A model generated the notes under the pieces. The model ran no database searches, was not told the DNA's origin, and was given only the letters and a program-made list of their open reading frames with translations. A DNA stretch of 44,544 nt from Deltaproteobacteria bacterium (GTDB lineage Bacteria > Desulfobacterota > DSM-4660 > Desulfatiglandales > HGW-15). Shown here piece by piece: positions 8,389-17,800 of the stretch (within the stretch, counting starts at the first letter, position 1; each line of letters begins with the position of its first letter). A program made the position numbers and the translations under genes. The stretch is from contig JAFDHB010000050.1 in NCBI GenBank assembly GCA_019308985.1, forward strand, positions 1-44,544. Direction: 5' to 3'.

Positions 8389-9582
8389 ATGGGAATAGTT
8401 GCAACTTTTATGCGTTCATTCAATACGGGACGGCTCGATCCGTACCCTGTGCATGTCCTCAAGCGAGTTGATCGTCCTACCACCTTGATCAATGACAATG
8501 AAGTGCAACGGGTCGACGAGCGGGAAAGCGGCTTTAACCGGGCGAGGAGGGGAGACTTCGGTCCCTACCTCCAGAAAGAGGTGGACCGTTTCGTGGGCAA
8601 GTACCCACTTTCAGCCGTCCTGGCGGAGATGACAAGAAACTTGGCCGATCTTGTAGACGGGGTAGTTGCGGCGCAAAAGGCCCCCAACACCGATGATCCG
8701 CAGGCCATGGCGCACCACATCAAGTCTGTGGCCTATTTCCTTCGGGCGGACATAGTCGGCATCTGCGAATTGCCCCCTTACGCCGTCTATAGTCATAGCA
8801 TGGCTACAGGAGAACCCATTGAGCTGAATCACAGGTACGCGGTTGCGATCGTCATTGATCAGGATTACAAGACCTCTGCCGCTGCCGTGGGAAACGACTG
8901 GATCAGCGCGTCCATGAGTTTTCTCTCTTACTCCACTTCAGGGTTTATCGCCTGTATCCTTGCCGACTACATCCGCCGTCTCGGTTATCCTGCTCGTGCC
9001 CATCATGCCAGAAACTATCAAGTGGTTGTACCTCCGATCTTGCTATGGGCGGGAATCGGCGAGATGTGCCGTGTGGGAGATATCGTTCTCAACCCCTTTT
9101 TGGGAACCCGATTCAAGGCAGCGGTGGTGACCACGGATCTTCCCATGGCTATAGACAAACCCATTGATTTCGGGCTCCAGGACTTCTGTTCCAAGTGTGG
9201 AAAGTGTGCCCGTTACTGCCCTTCAGGGGCCATACCGTTTGGGAAAGACGCCACCACAATGCACAACGGCTATCAAAAATGGGCGAACGATGTGGACAAG
9301 TGCACGAAGCAGAGGGTGGGCAACAAGACGGGATCGAGCTGCGGTGTTTGCATAAACGTCTGTCCCTGGAACAAACCCTTCACCCCGTTTCACCGCTTCG
9401 TCATGTGGACCATGCGAAATATTCCCCCGGCCAGGAGGTTTGCTATTTGGGGGGATGATCTCATGGGCTATGGAAAACCGAACCTCAAGAACAAATGGTG
9501 GTTCGATCTGGAGGAGGTGGACGGGATGCTGCGGATTCCTTCCCGTGCCGGAGAGAGGGGGAATTTCAAGCCCAAAAAGTAG
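8389..9582 (+). CDS. Reductive-dehalogenase-like corrinoid/Fe-S protein, TAT-less (copy 2)
   Basis: A second RdhA-family protein, about 397 residues, clearly different in sequence from the copy at 3855. Cluster motifs are C267-x2-C270-x2-C273-x3-C277-P and C305...C318-x2-C321-x3-C325-P. The pocket region reads AGIGEMCRVGDIVLNPFLGT, resembling but deviating from the consensus seen in copy 1 (Cys and Val where Arg-His occur there). It has no signal peptide, so it is probably cytoplasmic. A GTG at 8377 overlaps the livF stop by four bases; the ATG at 8389 is preferred because AAGAAGAGG lies eleven bases ahead of it, although GTG cannot be excluded. Its position at the end of the liv operon implies co-expression with uptake. 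Reaction and substrate are unknown. Confidence 0.83.
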   Translation: MGIVATFMRSFNTGRLDPYPVHVLKRVDRPTTLINDNEVQRVDERESGFNRARRGDFGPYLQKEVDRFVGKYPLSAVLAEMTRNLADLVDGVVAAQKAPNTDDPQAMAHHIKSVAYFLRADIVGICELPPYAVYSHSMATGEPIELNHRYAVAIVIDQDYKTSAAAVGNDWISASMSFLSYSTSGFIACILADYIRRLGYPARAHHARNYQVVVPPILLWAGIGEMCRVGDIVLNPFLGTRFKAAVVTTDLPMAIDKPIDFGLQDFCSKCGKCARYCPSGAIPFGKDATTMHNGYQKWANDVDKCTKQRVGNKTGSSCGVCINVCPWNKPFTPFHRFVMWTMRNIPPARRFAIWGDDLMGYGKPNLKNKWWFDLEEVDGMLRIPSRAGERGNFKPKK

Positions 9583-9628
9583 TCAAAGAAAATGAAGTCT
9601 CGCTGGGATGGAGCCCATATTCCTTGTT

Positions 9629-9861
9629 TTATAACTTGGCCCTCCCCCCTAGCTTCTTACAGATCCTGTAAAGGGCAGGCTTGAAGGTCGTTCCCCGTAC
9701 ACGGAAGTGGAGCTTGTTCTGGTAATCATAGGCAAAACAGAACTTGGTCTCTTCGTCCCTCAAATCGGCTCCCTTGAATTCATCTTCCGTGTCCCTTACC
9801 TTTCCCCCGTTTCCTCCAGCTCCAAGAGGGCATCGTAGGCATCTCGGTTGGTTAATGACAT
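9629..9861 (-). pseudogene. Broken small hypothetical gene
   Basis: Two frames on the minus strand join into one plausible small protein of about 77 residues. It begins at an ATG (9861) with MSLTNRDAYDALLELEETG and continues in the neighbouring frame with KVRDTEDEFKGADLRDEE and on to the end KKLGGRAKL at 9629. Restoring one G in the G run (C run 9804-9808 on the plus strand) fuses the frames. Both parts have ordinary, charged, protein-like composition. I do not recognise the family. No strong ribosome site is visible, so it may be a remnant. It lies between the rdhA-like gene and oligoribonuclease, convergent with the former. Confidence 0.45.
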
Positions 9862-9927
9862 ACATGTTGATAATTTTCCAAATAACTGTTACATGTGCGC
9901 GAGACGTTCAAAAAGGGGGCGATAGAG

Positions 9928-10467
9928 TTGGAGGCAAAGCTTATTTGGATTGATCTTGAGATGACAGGCCTTGACCCGGAGAAACATGTAATCCTTGAAA
10001 TAGCTACGATCTTGACGGATAACGCTCTGGAAATCACAGCAGAAGGCCCTGACATCGTGATCCACCAGGAGGACAGAGCCCTGGAACATATGGACGACTG
10101 GAGCAGGGAGCAACACACCTCATCCGGACTCCTGGAAAGGGTCAGGGTATCGGAATATGATTGCCCGAGGGCGGAGAGGGAGACCCTGAAGTTCTTGGCG
10201 GACCGTTGCGAGAGGGGAGAATGCCCCCTTTGCGGGAATTCAGTGTGGCAGGACCGCAGGTTCCTCATAAAGTACATGCCCGACCTGGCCGATTTTCTCC
10301 ACTATAGAAACATTGATGTAAGCTCGATAAAAGAACTGGTCAAAAGATGGTATCCAAGCTTGCCCCCCTATGAAAAGAGAAAAGATCACCGGGCCTCAGG
10401 AGATATAAAGGAATCCATCAATGAGCTGAAGTATTACCGGGAAAAGGTATTCTTGCCGAAAATCTAG
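9928..10467 (+). CDS. orn: Oligoribonuclease
   Basis: A 3'-to-5' exonuclease of the DEDD family that degrades two- to five-base RNA remnants and pGpG, 179 residues from the TTG at 9928. Motifs are WIDLEMTGLDPE (first Asp-Glu), CPLCGNSVWQDRRFL (third region), YRNIDVSSIKEL and the final HRASGDIKESI, which keeps the H-x4-D spacing. A GTG at 9895 would give a non-family extension; the TTG has AAGGGGGCG about seven bases upstream and gives the usual length near 180. Two positions differ from the textbook enzyme (VW for IG in region three, SG for LD near the catalytic His). The gene converges on the GltA-like gene, 57 bases apart. Confidence 0.92.
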   Translation: MEAKLIWIDLEMTGLDPEKHVILEIATILTDNALEITAEGPDIVIHQEDRALEHMDDWSREQHTSSGLLERVRVSEYDCPRAERETLKFLADRCERGECPLCGNSVWQDRRFLIKYMPDLADFLHYRNIDVSSIKELVKRWYPSLPPYEKRKDHRASGDIKESINELKYYREKVFLPKI

Positions 10468-10524
10468 GCTGAACAGCCGCCAATCCAGGAACAGGATAAG
10501 AAGGGGATCAAGGGGCGAGCAACT

Positions 10525-11964
10525 TCACTCTTTGGCTCCTTCCTCTTTCTCTGGTTTTGTTATCTTGCCTGTCATGACGTATTCGTGGATACTTCGCGCA
10601 GCGGTCTTCCCCGCGCCCATAGCAGAGATGACAGTAGCCGCGCCCGTGACTATGTCTCCTCCGGCAAACACCCCCTTCTTGCCGGTTTCGAGGGTATCGG
10701 GATCGCACTTGATGGTTCCCCACCGGGTCGTCTCCAGGTCGGGGGTAGTCATCGGGATAAGGGGATTGGGCCTGTTTCCCAAGGCAGGTACGACCGTATC
10801 GCATTCTATGATGAACTCACTGCCTTCGATTGGAATAGGTCTCCTGCGCCCTGATTCATCGGGCTCGCCCAGCTCCATCTTGATGCACTCGATGGCCTTT
10901 ACCTTGCCCTCGTCATCGCCGATTATGCGGACCGGATTGGTCAGGATCATTATCCGGACCCCCTCCTCTTCCGCATGGTGGATCTCTTCGGCACGGGCGG
11001 GCATTTCGTTGCGGCTGCGCCTGTACACTATTATGGATTCGGCCCCAAGCCTGAGAGCGGTCCTTGCAGCGTCCATTGCAACATTGCCGCCGCCAACAGT
11101 GACGACCCTTTTGCTCTTTACCGGGGCGGTCCCGTACTCAGGGAACTTGAAGGCCTTCATGAGGTTGGATCGTGTGAGATATTCATTTGCCGAGTAGACT
11201 CCCACAAGATTTTCACCAGGGATGCGCATGAAGATGGGAAGCCCGGCCCCTGTACCGATGAACACCGCATCATAGCCGTCTTGCAAAAGCTCATCCACGG
11301 TCTTGGCCTTTCCGACAACGTGGTCAGTCAGGATTTTGACCCCGAGGCTTTTCAGATAATTGACTTCGAACTGCACTATCTCCTTTGGCAGACGGAATTC
11401 GGGGATGCCGTAAATCAGGACTCCGCCCGGTTCATGGAGTGCCTCGAAGATCGTGACATCGTGGCCCAGCTTCACGAGATCTCCTGCCGCTGTCAAGCCC
11501 GCAGGCCCCGCGCCTATGATCGCCACCTTTTTTCCAGTGGGCTCAGCAATCTCCGGGAGCTTCAGCTTTCCTGCCTCTCTCTCGAAGTCCGCGGCGAACC
11601 GTTCCAGCCGGCCGATGGCAACGGGCTCCCCCTTCTTACCAAGAATGCACTTTGCTTCACACTGGGATTCCTGCGGGCATACCCGCCCCGTGACCGCGGG
11701 AAGGGAGTTTTGTTCCTTCAATTTCCAGGCCGCTTCGATAAACTTGCCTTCCTCGATAAGCTTGATGAAATCAGGGATCGCGATATTAACGGGACAACCC
11801 AAGACGCACAGGGGTTTCTTACACCTAAGACAGCGCTTGGATTCCTCCAGGGCGAGTTCATCGGCAAAACCATAGGGGACTTCTTCGAAGTTGTGCCTTC
11901 TCCTTCTCGGATCCTGCTCCGGCATCTTCTGCCGCGGTATCTTCCTTCTTTCTTTGGGGTCCAT
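10525..11964 (-). CDS. GltA/NfnB-like NADPH-dependent flavoprotein oxidoreductase
   Basis: A 479-residue protein of the glutamate-synthase small-subunit/NfnB type. It has an N-terminal Fe-S domain (CLRCKKPLCVLGCPVN and CPQESQCEAKCILGKKGEP), an FAD-binding GAGPAGLTAAGDL around 150, GGVLIYGIPEFRLP, and an NADP-binding VGGGNVAMDAARTALRLG near 290, ending with a second FAD contact GVFAGGDIVTGAATVI. In Nfn this subunit carries the bifurcating FAD and binds NADPH. No large glutamate-synthase subunit is nearby, whereas the upstream gene ends in an NfnA module, so an Nfn-type partner role is more likely than glutamate synthesis. It is last in the minus-strand operon, separated by a 250-base gap from the preceding gene. 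Confidence 0.88.
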   Translation of the reverse strand: MDPKERRKIPRQKMPEQDPRRRRHNFEEVPYGFADELALEESKRCLRCKKPLCVLGCPVNIAIPDFIKLIEEGKFIEAAWKLKEQNSLPAVTGRVCPQESQCEAKCILGKKGEPVAIGRLERFAADFEREAGKLKLPEIAEPTGKKVAIIGAGPAGLTAAGDLVKLGHDVTIFEALHEPGGVLIYGIPEFRLPKEIVQFEVNYLKSLGVKILTDHVVGKAKTVDELLQDGYDAVFIGTGAGLPIFMRIPGENLVGVYSANEYLTRSNLMKAFKFPEYGTAPVKSKRVVTVGGGNVAMDAARTALRLGAESIIVYRRSRNEMPARAEEIHHAEEEGVRIMILTNPVRIIGDDEGKVKAIECIKMELGEPDESGRRRPIPIEGSEFIIECDTVVPALGNRPNPLIPMTTPDLETTRWGTIKCDPDTLETGKKGVFAGGDIVTGAATVISAMGAGKTAARSIHEYVMTGKITKPEKEEGAKE

Positions 11965-12017
11965 TTATGAATCCTTTTCCATGATCGAGGCAAAACTCGG
12001 TCAAGAGTTATTTGCTG

Positions 12018-12145
12018 ATGGTTATTGGTTATTCATGTTGAAGGCCACGTAACTTGAGTGATACCCTATCCCCGGTAGAAATACGGAAATGCTGGCTAAA
12101 TTCACACCAGCAACCAGCAACGGATAACCGATAACCACTAACCAT
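12018..12145. repeat. Inverted repeat in the gap between the NfnB-like and NuoG-NfnA genes
   Basis: ATGGTTATTGGTTATT at 12018-12033 pairs with GATAACCACTAACCAT at 12130-12145 (14 of 16 positions). The inner DNA has small tandem units (CAGCAAC twice near 12108, and GATAACC twice near 12123). The unusual 250-base gap inside an otherwise tight operon is therefore occupied by repeat-like DNA. Confidence 0.55.
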
Positions 12146-12214
12146 AACAAGTAAGACCCAAATTGAAGGCTTTAGCTCAATTAGGGTTGTGTCTTCCTGG
12201 CCTTGCATCCTTGC

Positions 12215-14767
12215 TCACGCTTGATGGCATAGACACTCGTTCTCTTGACCGGGAAAATGCAACGGCTCAAGGGGCAGGGCCTGGACTTCCTCATACTTGA
12301 ACGCGGCCTGCCGCTGCATCAACTCGATCCAGTTTATCTTCAGTCCATCAAGAAAGGGCCCGTCCACGCAAGCGAACTTGGTCGTGTCACCTACTGTAAC
12401 TCGGCATGCCCCGCACATTCCCGTGCCATCTACCATGATGGGGTTCATTGCCGTCAGTGTGGGAATTCCATGCTTTTTTGTAACCTCGCATACGAGCATC
12501 ATCATGAAAGTGCAACCTATGATATAGGACTGATCAATTTTTTCGCCCCGCTCAACCAGCATTTCCACCACGTCCTGGATCCCGCCCTTTATGCCAGCTG
12601 AACCGTCCTTGGTTACGATGATATGCTCATGGCACACTGCGGCGACCTTTTCCTCCCAGTGGAGCAGAAAGCGATTCGAGGCCTCCTGGACGCAGATCAC
12701 CCGGTTTCCCGCTTCTTTCATGGCACGGGCTATTGGAAAAATCGCAGCCACCCCGTAACAGCCGCCCGCGCACAGGACAGTGCCGTATTTCCTTGTCTCA
12801 ACAGGTGATCCCAAAGGGCCTGTCACATGCGCAAGATGCTGGCCAAGAACAGTAGACGCCATCTCTCTGCTTGACCTGCCCACCTCCAGTGTCACCAACG
12901 TGATGGTCCCTTTATCCCTGTCATAATCGGAGATGGTATAGGGTATGCGTTCAGATTTCTCGTTGACCATTGCAATCACGAATTGGCCTGGCTGGCATTT
13001 CTCAGCAATCACCGGGGCATGTATGGTGATCAAGTGAGTATTGGGTACTATCTCGAATTTTTCTATTATCCTGAAGGGCTTCTCCGTTTCAGGCTCTTCG
13101 ATGGCCGCCCTTTCATCGAGTTCTTTTTCTCGGTCCGATACACCGGTTGTTTCTTCCGGATAAAGGGACTTCACCGCGCAGATGACATCGCTCATCCTGT
13201 GACCCCTGAAAAAGCGCGGTATTGCCGTGACATCATCCAAGGGCGAGGGTTGAGGGAGCTTGGGAATCTTTTTGGGGATGCCCTTGGTGTTCAAGCCTTT
13301 ACCGACATCCTCAAGGGAGCGATAGGCGAGTTCCTCGTATCCCACTAGGGCGGCGATGTCACATGGGATTTTCCAATCATCCACAACGCCCTCAGGGGGG
13401 GTGGAGGAGGCAGAGAGCAATTTTACTTCCCCGTCTCCATTCAGGAAAGTGCCTCCCGTCTCCGTGGGAGCGGTGGCTGCAAAGACGACATCCGCCTCCT
13501 TTTGGGTCTCAGAAGGGAACATGTCGGTAAGGATAATATGCCTCAGGTTCTTGAGCACCTCCCTGCCCAGGAAGGGGCCTGTACAGTAAAGGGCCTTGAC
13601 CGTGCCGCCTTCAATCTTTTCCAGGGGGGAAGGGGGGTCCAGCACCAATCTGCCGTTTTCAGACCTGGCTACGGCGAAGTTGGAGGATTTCATCACCTTC
13701 CTAGTAAATTGCTCCAGCACATAGAGGTCTTCCCGGGAACAAGCCTCGTGGGCGATCAGGGCAAACTGTTCCCCGCGATATTCCCGGAGAATTTCCACTG
13801 CCTTGCCCAAGGCTTCGTGGTATTCGGCATTGATCAGTCCGTCTTCCACGCGTATCTGGTGAGAGAGGATGCGGGACGGATTGTCAAGTAACTGGGGGAG
13901 CATAAATCTACCCGCGGCGCATATACGCGCTTCCCTGGAAAAGTCGACCATTCCGGAGCCGATTACCTTTCCATCCTTGATCTTCAGTCGAACAGAGCAG
14001 CCGTGGAGACATATGGGACACGTCGAAACACTGGTTCTGTCGGGTGCGCCTCTCCACTTGGCGTACCTGTCAGTGAGGGCACCCGTGGGGCAGATATCTA
14101 TGCAGGCACCGCAGAAGCGACAATCCGACTCTGTATGTGGCCGGTTAAAGGCCGTTCCTATCCTTGCTTCCTCTCCTCTGTTCACGAAGTCGATGACCCC
14201 TTTCTTGTGTATCTTTTCGCAGATTCGGACACATCTCCCGCAAAGTATGCAGAGGTTGTAGTCTCTGTCCATAAAAGGGTCGTACCTTTCCAGGTCCAGG
14301 TTCTTGTATATTATGGGGAGGTCGAGGTCGTCGATTCCATACTCGTCGGCCAGCACTCTCAACTCGCAGTGATCTCGATTGCTGCAAAAGGTACAGCGCG
14401 TGGCCTTGCCTGTCTTGAAAGGGCGGGGGCGGTATTTTTCACACAGCTCTCTATCAGAGCAGACCAGGCACGAGCTTGTATGGCCGCTAAGCATGAGTTT
14501 CAATATTTCACGCCGTGTCTCGAGGATCTCGTCCGTTTTGGTTTGCACCACCATGCCGTCTGTAGCCGGGGTAGTACATGAGGTGGGAAATCCGCGTATT
14601 CCTTCAATCTTGACGATACAAATCCTACAGGCACCATAAGGCTCCAGGACCTCGTGGGCACAAAGGGTGGGAATGTTGATACCTGCTTCACGGGCTGCTT
14701 CAAGTACGGTTGAACCCTTACGGGCCTTCACCTGTTGACCATCTATAGTGAGGGTGACTTCATCCAT
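12215..14767 (-). CDS. NuoG-like multi-Fe-S protein fused to an NfnA-type flavoprotein domain
   Basis: An 850-residue fusion. Residues 1-75 are a plant-type [2Fe-2S] domain (C36, C47, C50, C64). Next comes the His-cluster motif H96-C100-C103-C109, then an extra C125-x2-C128-x5-C134. Two ferredoxin motifs follow (C173/176/179/183 and C216/219/222/226), then an Fdh/NuoG-type cluster (C250/253/257/283). Residues about 290-520 resemble a shortened, probably cofactor-free molybdopterin-oxidoreductase domain. From about 563 to the end it is a ferredoxin-NADP reductase/NfnA domain with RIPYTISDYD, AGGCYGVAAIFPIARAM and a [2Fe-2S] motif MCGACRVTVGD. It would carry electrons between the NuoEF module and the NfnB-like protein. 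No H-cluster or catalytic formate-dehydrogenase residue is seen. Confidence 0.87.
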   Translation of the reverse strand: MDEVTLTIDGQQVKARKGSTVLEAAREAGINIPTLCAHEVLEPYGACRICIVKIEGIRGFPTSCTTPATDGMVVQTKTDEILETRREILKLMLSGHTSSCLVCSDRELCEKYRPRPFKTGKATRCTFCSNRDHCELRVLADEYGIDDLDLPIIYKNLDLERYDPFMDRDYNLCILCGRCVRICEKIHKKGVIDFVNRGEEARIGTAFNRPHTESDCRFCGACIDICPTGALTDRYAKWRGAPDRTSVSTCPICLHGCSVRLKIKDGKVIGSGMVDFSREARICAAGRFMLPQLLDNPSRILSHQIRVEDGLINAEYHEALGKAVEILREYRGEQFALIAHEACSREDLYVLEQFTRKVMKSSNFAVARSENGRLVLDPPSPLEKIEGGTVKALYCTGPFLGREVLKNLRHIILTDMFPSETQKEADVVFAATAPTETGGTFLNGDGEVKLLSASSTPPEGVVDDWKIPCDIAALVGYEELAYRSLEDVGKGLNTKGIPKKIPKLPQPSPLDDVTAIPRFFRGHRMSDVICAVKSLYPEETTGVSDREKELDERAAIEEPETEKPFRIIEKFEIVPNTHLITIHAPVIAEKCQPGQFVIAMVNEKSERIPYTISDYDRDKGTITLVTLEVGRSSREMASTVLGQHLAHVTGPLGSPVETRKYGTVLCAGGCYGVAAIFPIARAMKEAGNRVICVQEASNRFLLHWEEKVAAVCHEHIIVTKDGSAGIKGGIQDVVEMLVERGEKIDQSYIIGCTFMMMLVCEVTKKHGIPTLTAMNPIMVDGTGMCGACRVTVGDTTKFACVDGPFLDGLKINWIELMQRQAAFKYEEVQALPLEPLHFPGQENECLCHQA

Positions 14768-14819
14768 TGATCATCTCTCTTTGACAAGTTTTTCTCCATT
14801 TGTCCATGCGCTTATAGCC

Positions 14820-17800
14820 CTACGTTGGTATTACCTCCAAGTCACACCGGAGGCACCTCTTTGCTTCCAGCACGGCATCTTCTTCGGAAAGGGCTTCCTC
14901 TACCTCGGTAAAGCTCTTGATTCGTTCCTTGACCGGCTTTGTAGGTATTTCGGGGCGATTGAGCCTTTCTATCTCCTCATCGGTCAGCTCGACCGGCTCC
15001 ACATACTCCGCCGGGCGGACTTCTTTGTATTCCCTTTCCACCTTGCCGCGCCTGAGATACTGATGGATTCCTCTGGCCACCAGCTTCCCATGGAATATGG
15101 CTGTCACCACGTTCAAAGGGCCTGTGACAACATCGCCGCCCGCGAACACGCCGTCCTTGTTGCAAAGATCTGTTTCACCGTGGACTTCAATCGTGCCCTG
15201 CCTAGAGACACGGAAGTAACCATTACCTATGGAGCCAAGATCAGAAGTCTGACCAATAGCAACAATGACAGTATCGCAGTCTATGGTGAATTCCGACCTC
15301 TCCACGGGCACCGGTCTCCTTCGGCCGCTTTGATCGGGTTCACCCAGTTCCATCTTGATGCATTCTATGGCGACAACCCTATCACCATCAGTGATTATCC
15401 GCTTGGGTGAGGTAAGAAACCTTATGTTGATGCCTTCTTCCCTGAGCTGCTCAATCTCTTCCGGTAACGCAGGCATTTCCTCGAGGGAGCGCCTGTAAAG
15501 AATGAACACATCTTCGCTTCCAAGGCGCAGGGCGGACCTTGCAGAGTCTATGGCCACGTTACCTCCACCGATAACCGCCACTCTTTTCCCGATTTTCACG
15601 TCGCGGCCAAGATTGATGTCCCTTAGAAAGCTCACCCCTGGAATCACGGAAGGATGATCTGCCCCCTCAATGCCGAGCTTTATCGGGCGGTGGGCGCCCA
15701 GGGCAAGGAAGACCGCCCTGAACCCTTCATGAAAGAGGTCATCAATCGTGAAATCTTTGCCAAGGGAACGATTTGTCAAGATATCCACGCCCAGCTTCCT
15801 TACGTACTCTATTTCGTGCTTGAGGATCTCTCCGGGCAACCTGTAATCCGGGATGCCCACGGCCAGCATTCCTCCGGCGACCGGTAAGGCTTCAAAGATG
15901 GTGCACTGATAACCCCATAGGGCTAGATAGTACCCCGCTGAAAGGCCTGCAGGCCCTGAGCCGATTATTGCAATTCTTTCGCTGTATCTTACCTCCGGCC
16001 TTTGGGGCATGATACCCTTGCGCACCTCATAGTCGGCGGCGAACCTCTTCAACGCCCGGATGGCAATGGGGTCCCCATGTTTTCCCGCCTCACATTTTGC
16101 TTCACAAGGGTGGGGGCAAACACGGCCGCATATTCCCGGCAATGGGTTTTCCTTGCGTATCACGTCTATTGCTTCTTTGAATTTCCCCTGAGCTATGTAT
16201 CCCATATAGCAAGGGACATCTTGGTTTATGGGACAGGTGTATTGACAGGGCGATGAAATAAGACCCTTACATACCAATGCTTCACACTGCTTCTTCTTGA
16301 GGTGGGCTTCAAACTCCTCCCTGAAGTAGTGCAACGCACTTTGCACCGGGTTTGGTAGTGTCTGCCCCAGGCCACAGAGAGAACCGGATTTTACGATCCT
16401 TGAAAGCCTTTCCAGTTTGTCGATGTAGTTCAAGTCACCCTTGCCTTCGGTTATCTCTGTCAGCATGGTCAGAAGGTGCTGGGACCCCATGCGGCAGGGG
16501 ACACACTTGCCGCAGGATTCACTGTGAGTAAAGGTCAAGAAGTATCTGGCGACATCCACCATGCAAGAGTCTTCATCCATGACTATCATGCCCCCTGAAC
16601 CCATGATGGAACCCGCCTTTGCAAGTTCTTCGTAATCCACTTTGAGGCCTGCCATACTGGCCGGGATACAGCCACCAGAGGGGCCCCCTGTCTGCACCGC
16701 CTTGAATCTCTTGCCTTCGGGTATACCACCGCCGATGTCATAGATTATTTCCTTTATGGTGATTCCCATGGGTACTTCTATCAGGCCGGTGCGGTTAATC
16801 TTACCTGCAAGGGCAAAGGTCTTTGTCCCCTTGCTCTTTTCCGTACCGTATTTGGCAAACCACTCAGGTCCCCTGTTCATTATTTCCGAAACGTTTGCAA
16901 GGGTTTCAACGTTATTGATGTTTGTGGGTTTCTCGTGAAGGCCCGATTGGGCCGGAAAAGGGGGGCGGGGACGCGGCATTCCCCGTTTTCCCTCTATTGA
17001 AGCCATAAGTGCGGTCTCCTCACCACACACAAAGGCTCCTGCCCCCATCTTTATCTTTATATCAAGGTTGAACCCGGAGCCCATGATGTTTTCCCCGAGG
17101 AACCCGAGCTCTCTCATCTGGGTGATGGCCTTCCTCAGGCGCTCGATGGCCAATGGGTATTCGGCCCTGACGTACACGATGGCATTGCTGGCCCCGATGG
17201 CGTAGGCTCCTATGGCAAGGCCTTCAAGTACGGCATGGGGGTCACTTTCCAGCACGGCCCTGTCCATAAAAGCCCCGGGGTCACCTTCATCGGCGTTGCA
17301 TATCATATATTTTTCATCTCCAGGGGATTTCCGTGCAAAGGACCACTTCAGGCCGGTAGGGAATCCCGCACCCCCACGCCCCCTGAGTCCTGAAGTTTCT
17401 ATAGCCTCGCAGACCTCTTCAGGGCTCATGCTGAGGGCCTTGTACAAACCGCTGTAACCCCCTCTTGCAATGAAATGATAGACGTTGGAAGGATCAATAA
17501 TGCCGGCATTTCTCAAGACGACCCTTATCTGGGGCCTGATCATGGGTAGGTCCGTAAAACCGGCCAGGCCTTCAACCGGTACATCTCCAAAGGAACACAG
17601 GGCAAAGTCAGTGCGAGGATCACCGCTGATGATGAAGTCCCTGACTATTTCCTCTACCATGTCAACTGATATATTCCTGTAAAGTACACGCCTTCCGTCC
17701 GGGACTGCAACCTCGACATTGGGTTCCGAGTAACACATGCCCAGGCATCCCACTTCGAAGATATCCACCTCAATCCCATTTTTTTCCAGTTCTTCTTGGA

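Noticed and set aside
3855..9582. The two dehalogenase-like proteins as epoxyqueuosine reductases (QueG)
   Set aside because: They share the double Fe-S pattern with QueG but have the RdhA-type pocket segment, the long Cys spacing of the second RdhA cluster, and no QueG C-terminal repeats.
10525..11964. Simple glutamate synthase small subunit
   Set aside because: No large subunit is present, and the adjacent gene ends in an NfnA module, which favours an Nfn-type role.
10975..11970. A 331-codon open frame on the plus strand
   Set aside because: It lies entirely antisense to the well-conserved GltA/NfnB-like gene and has no family resemblance or ribosome site.
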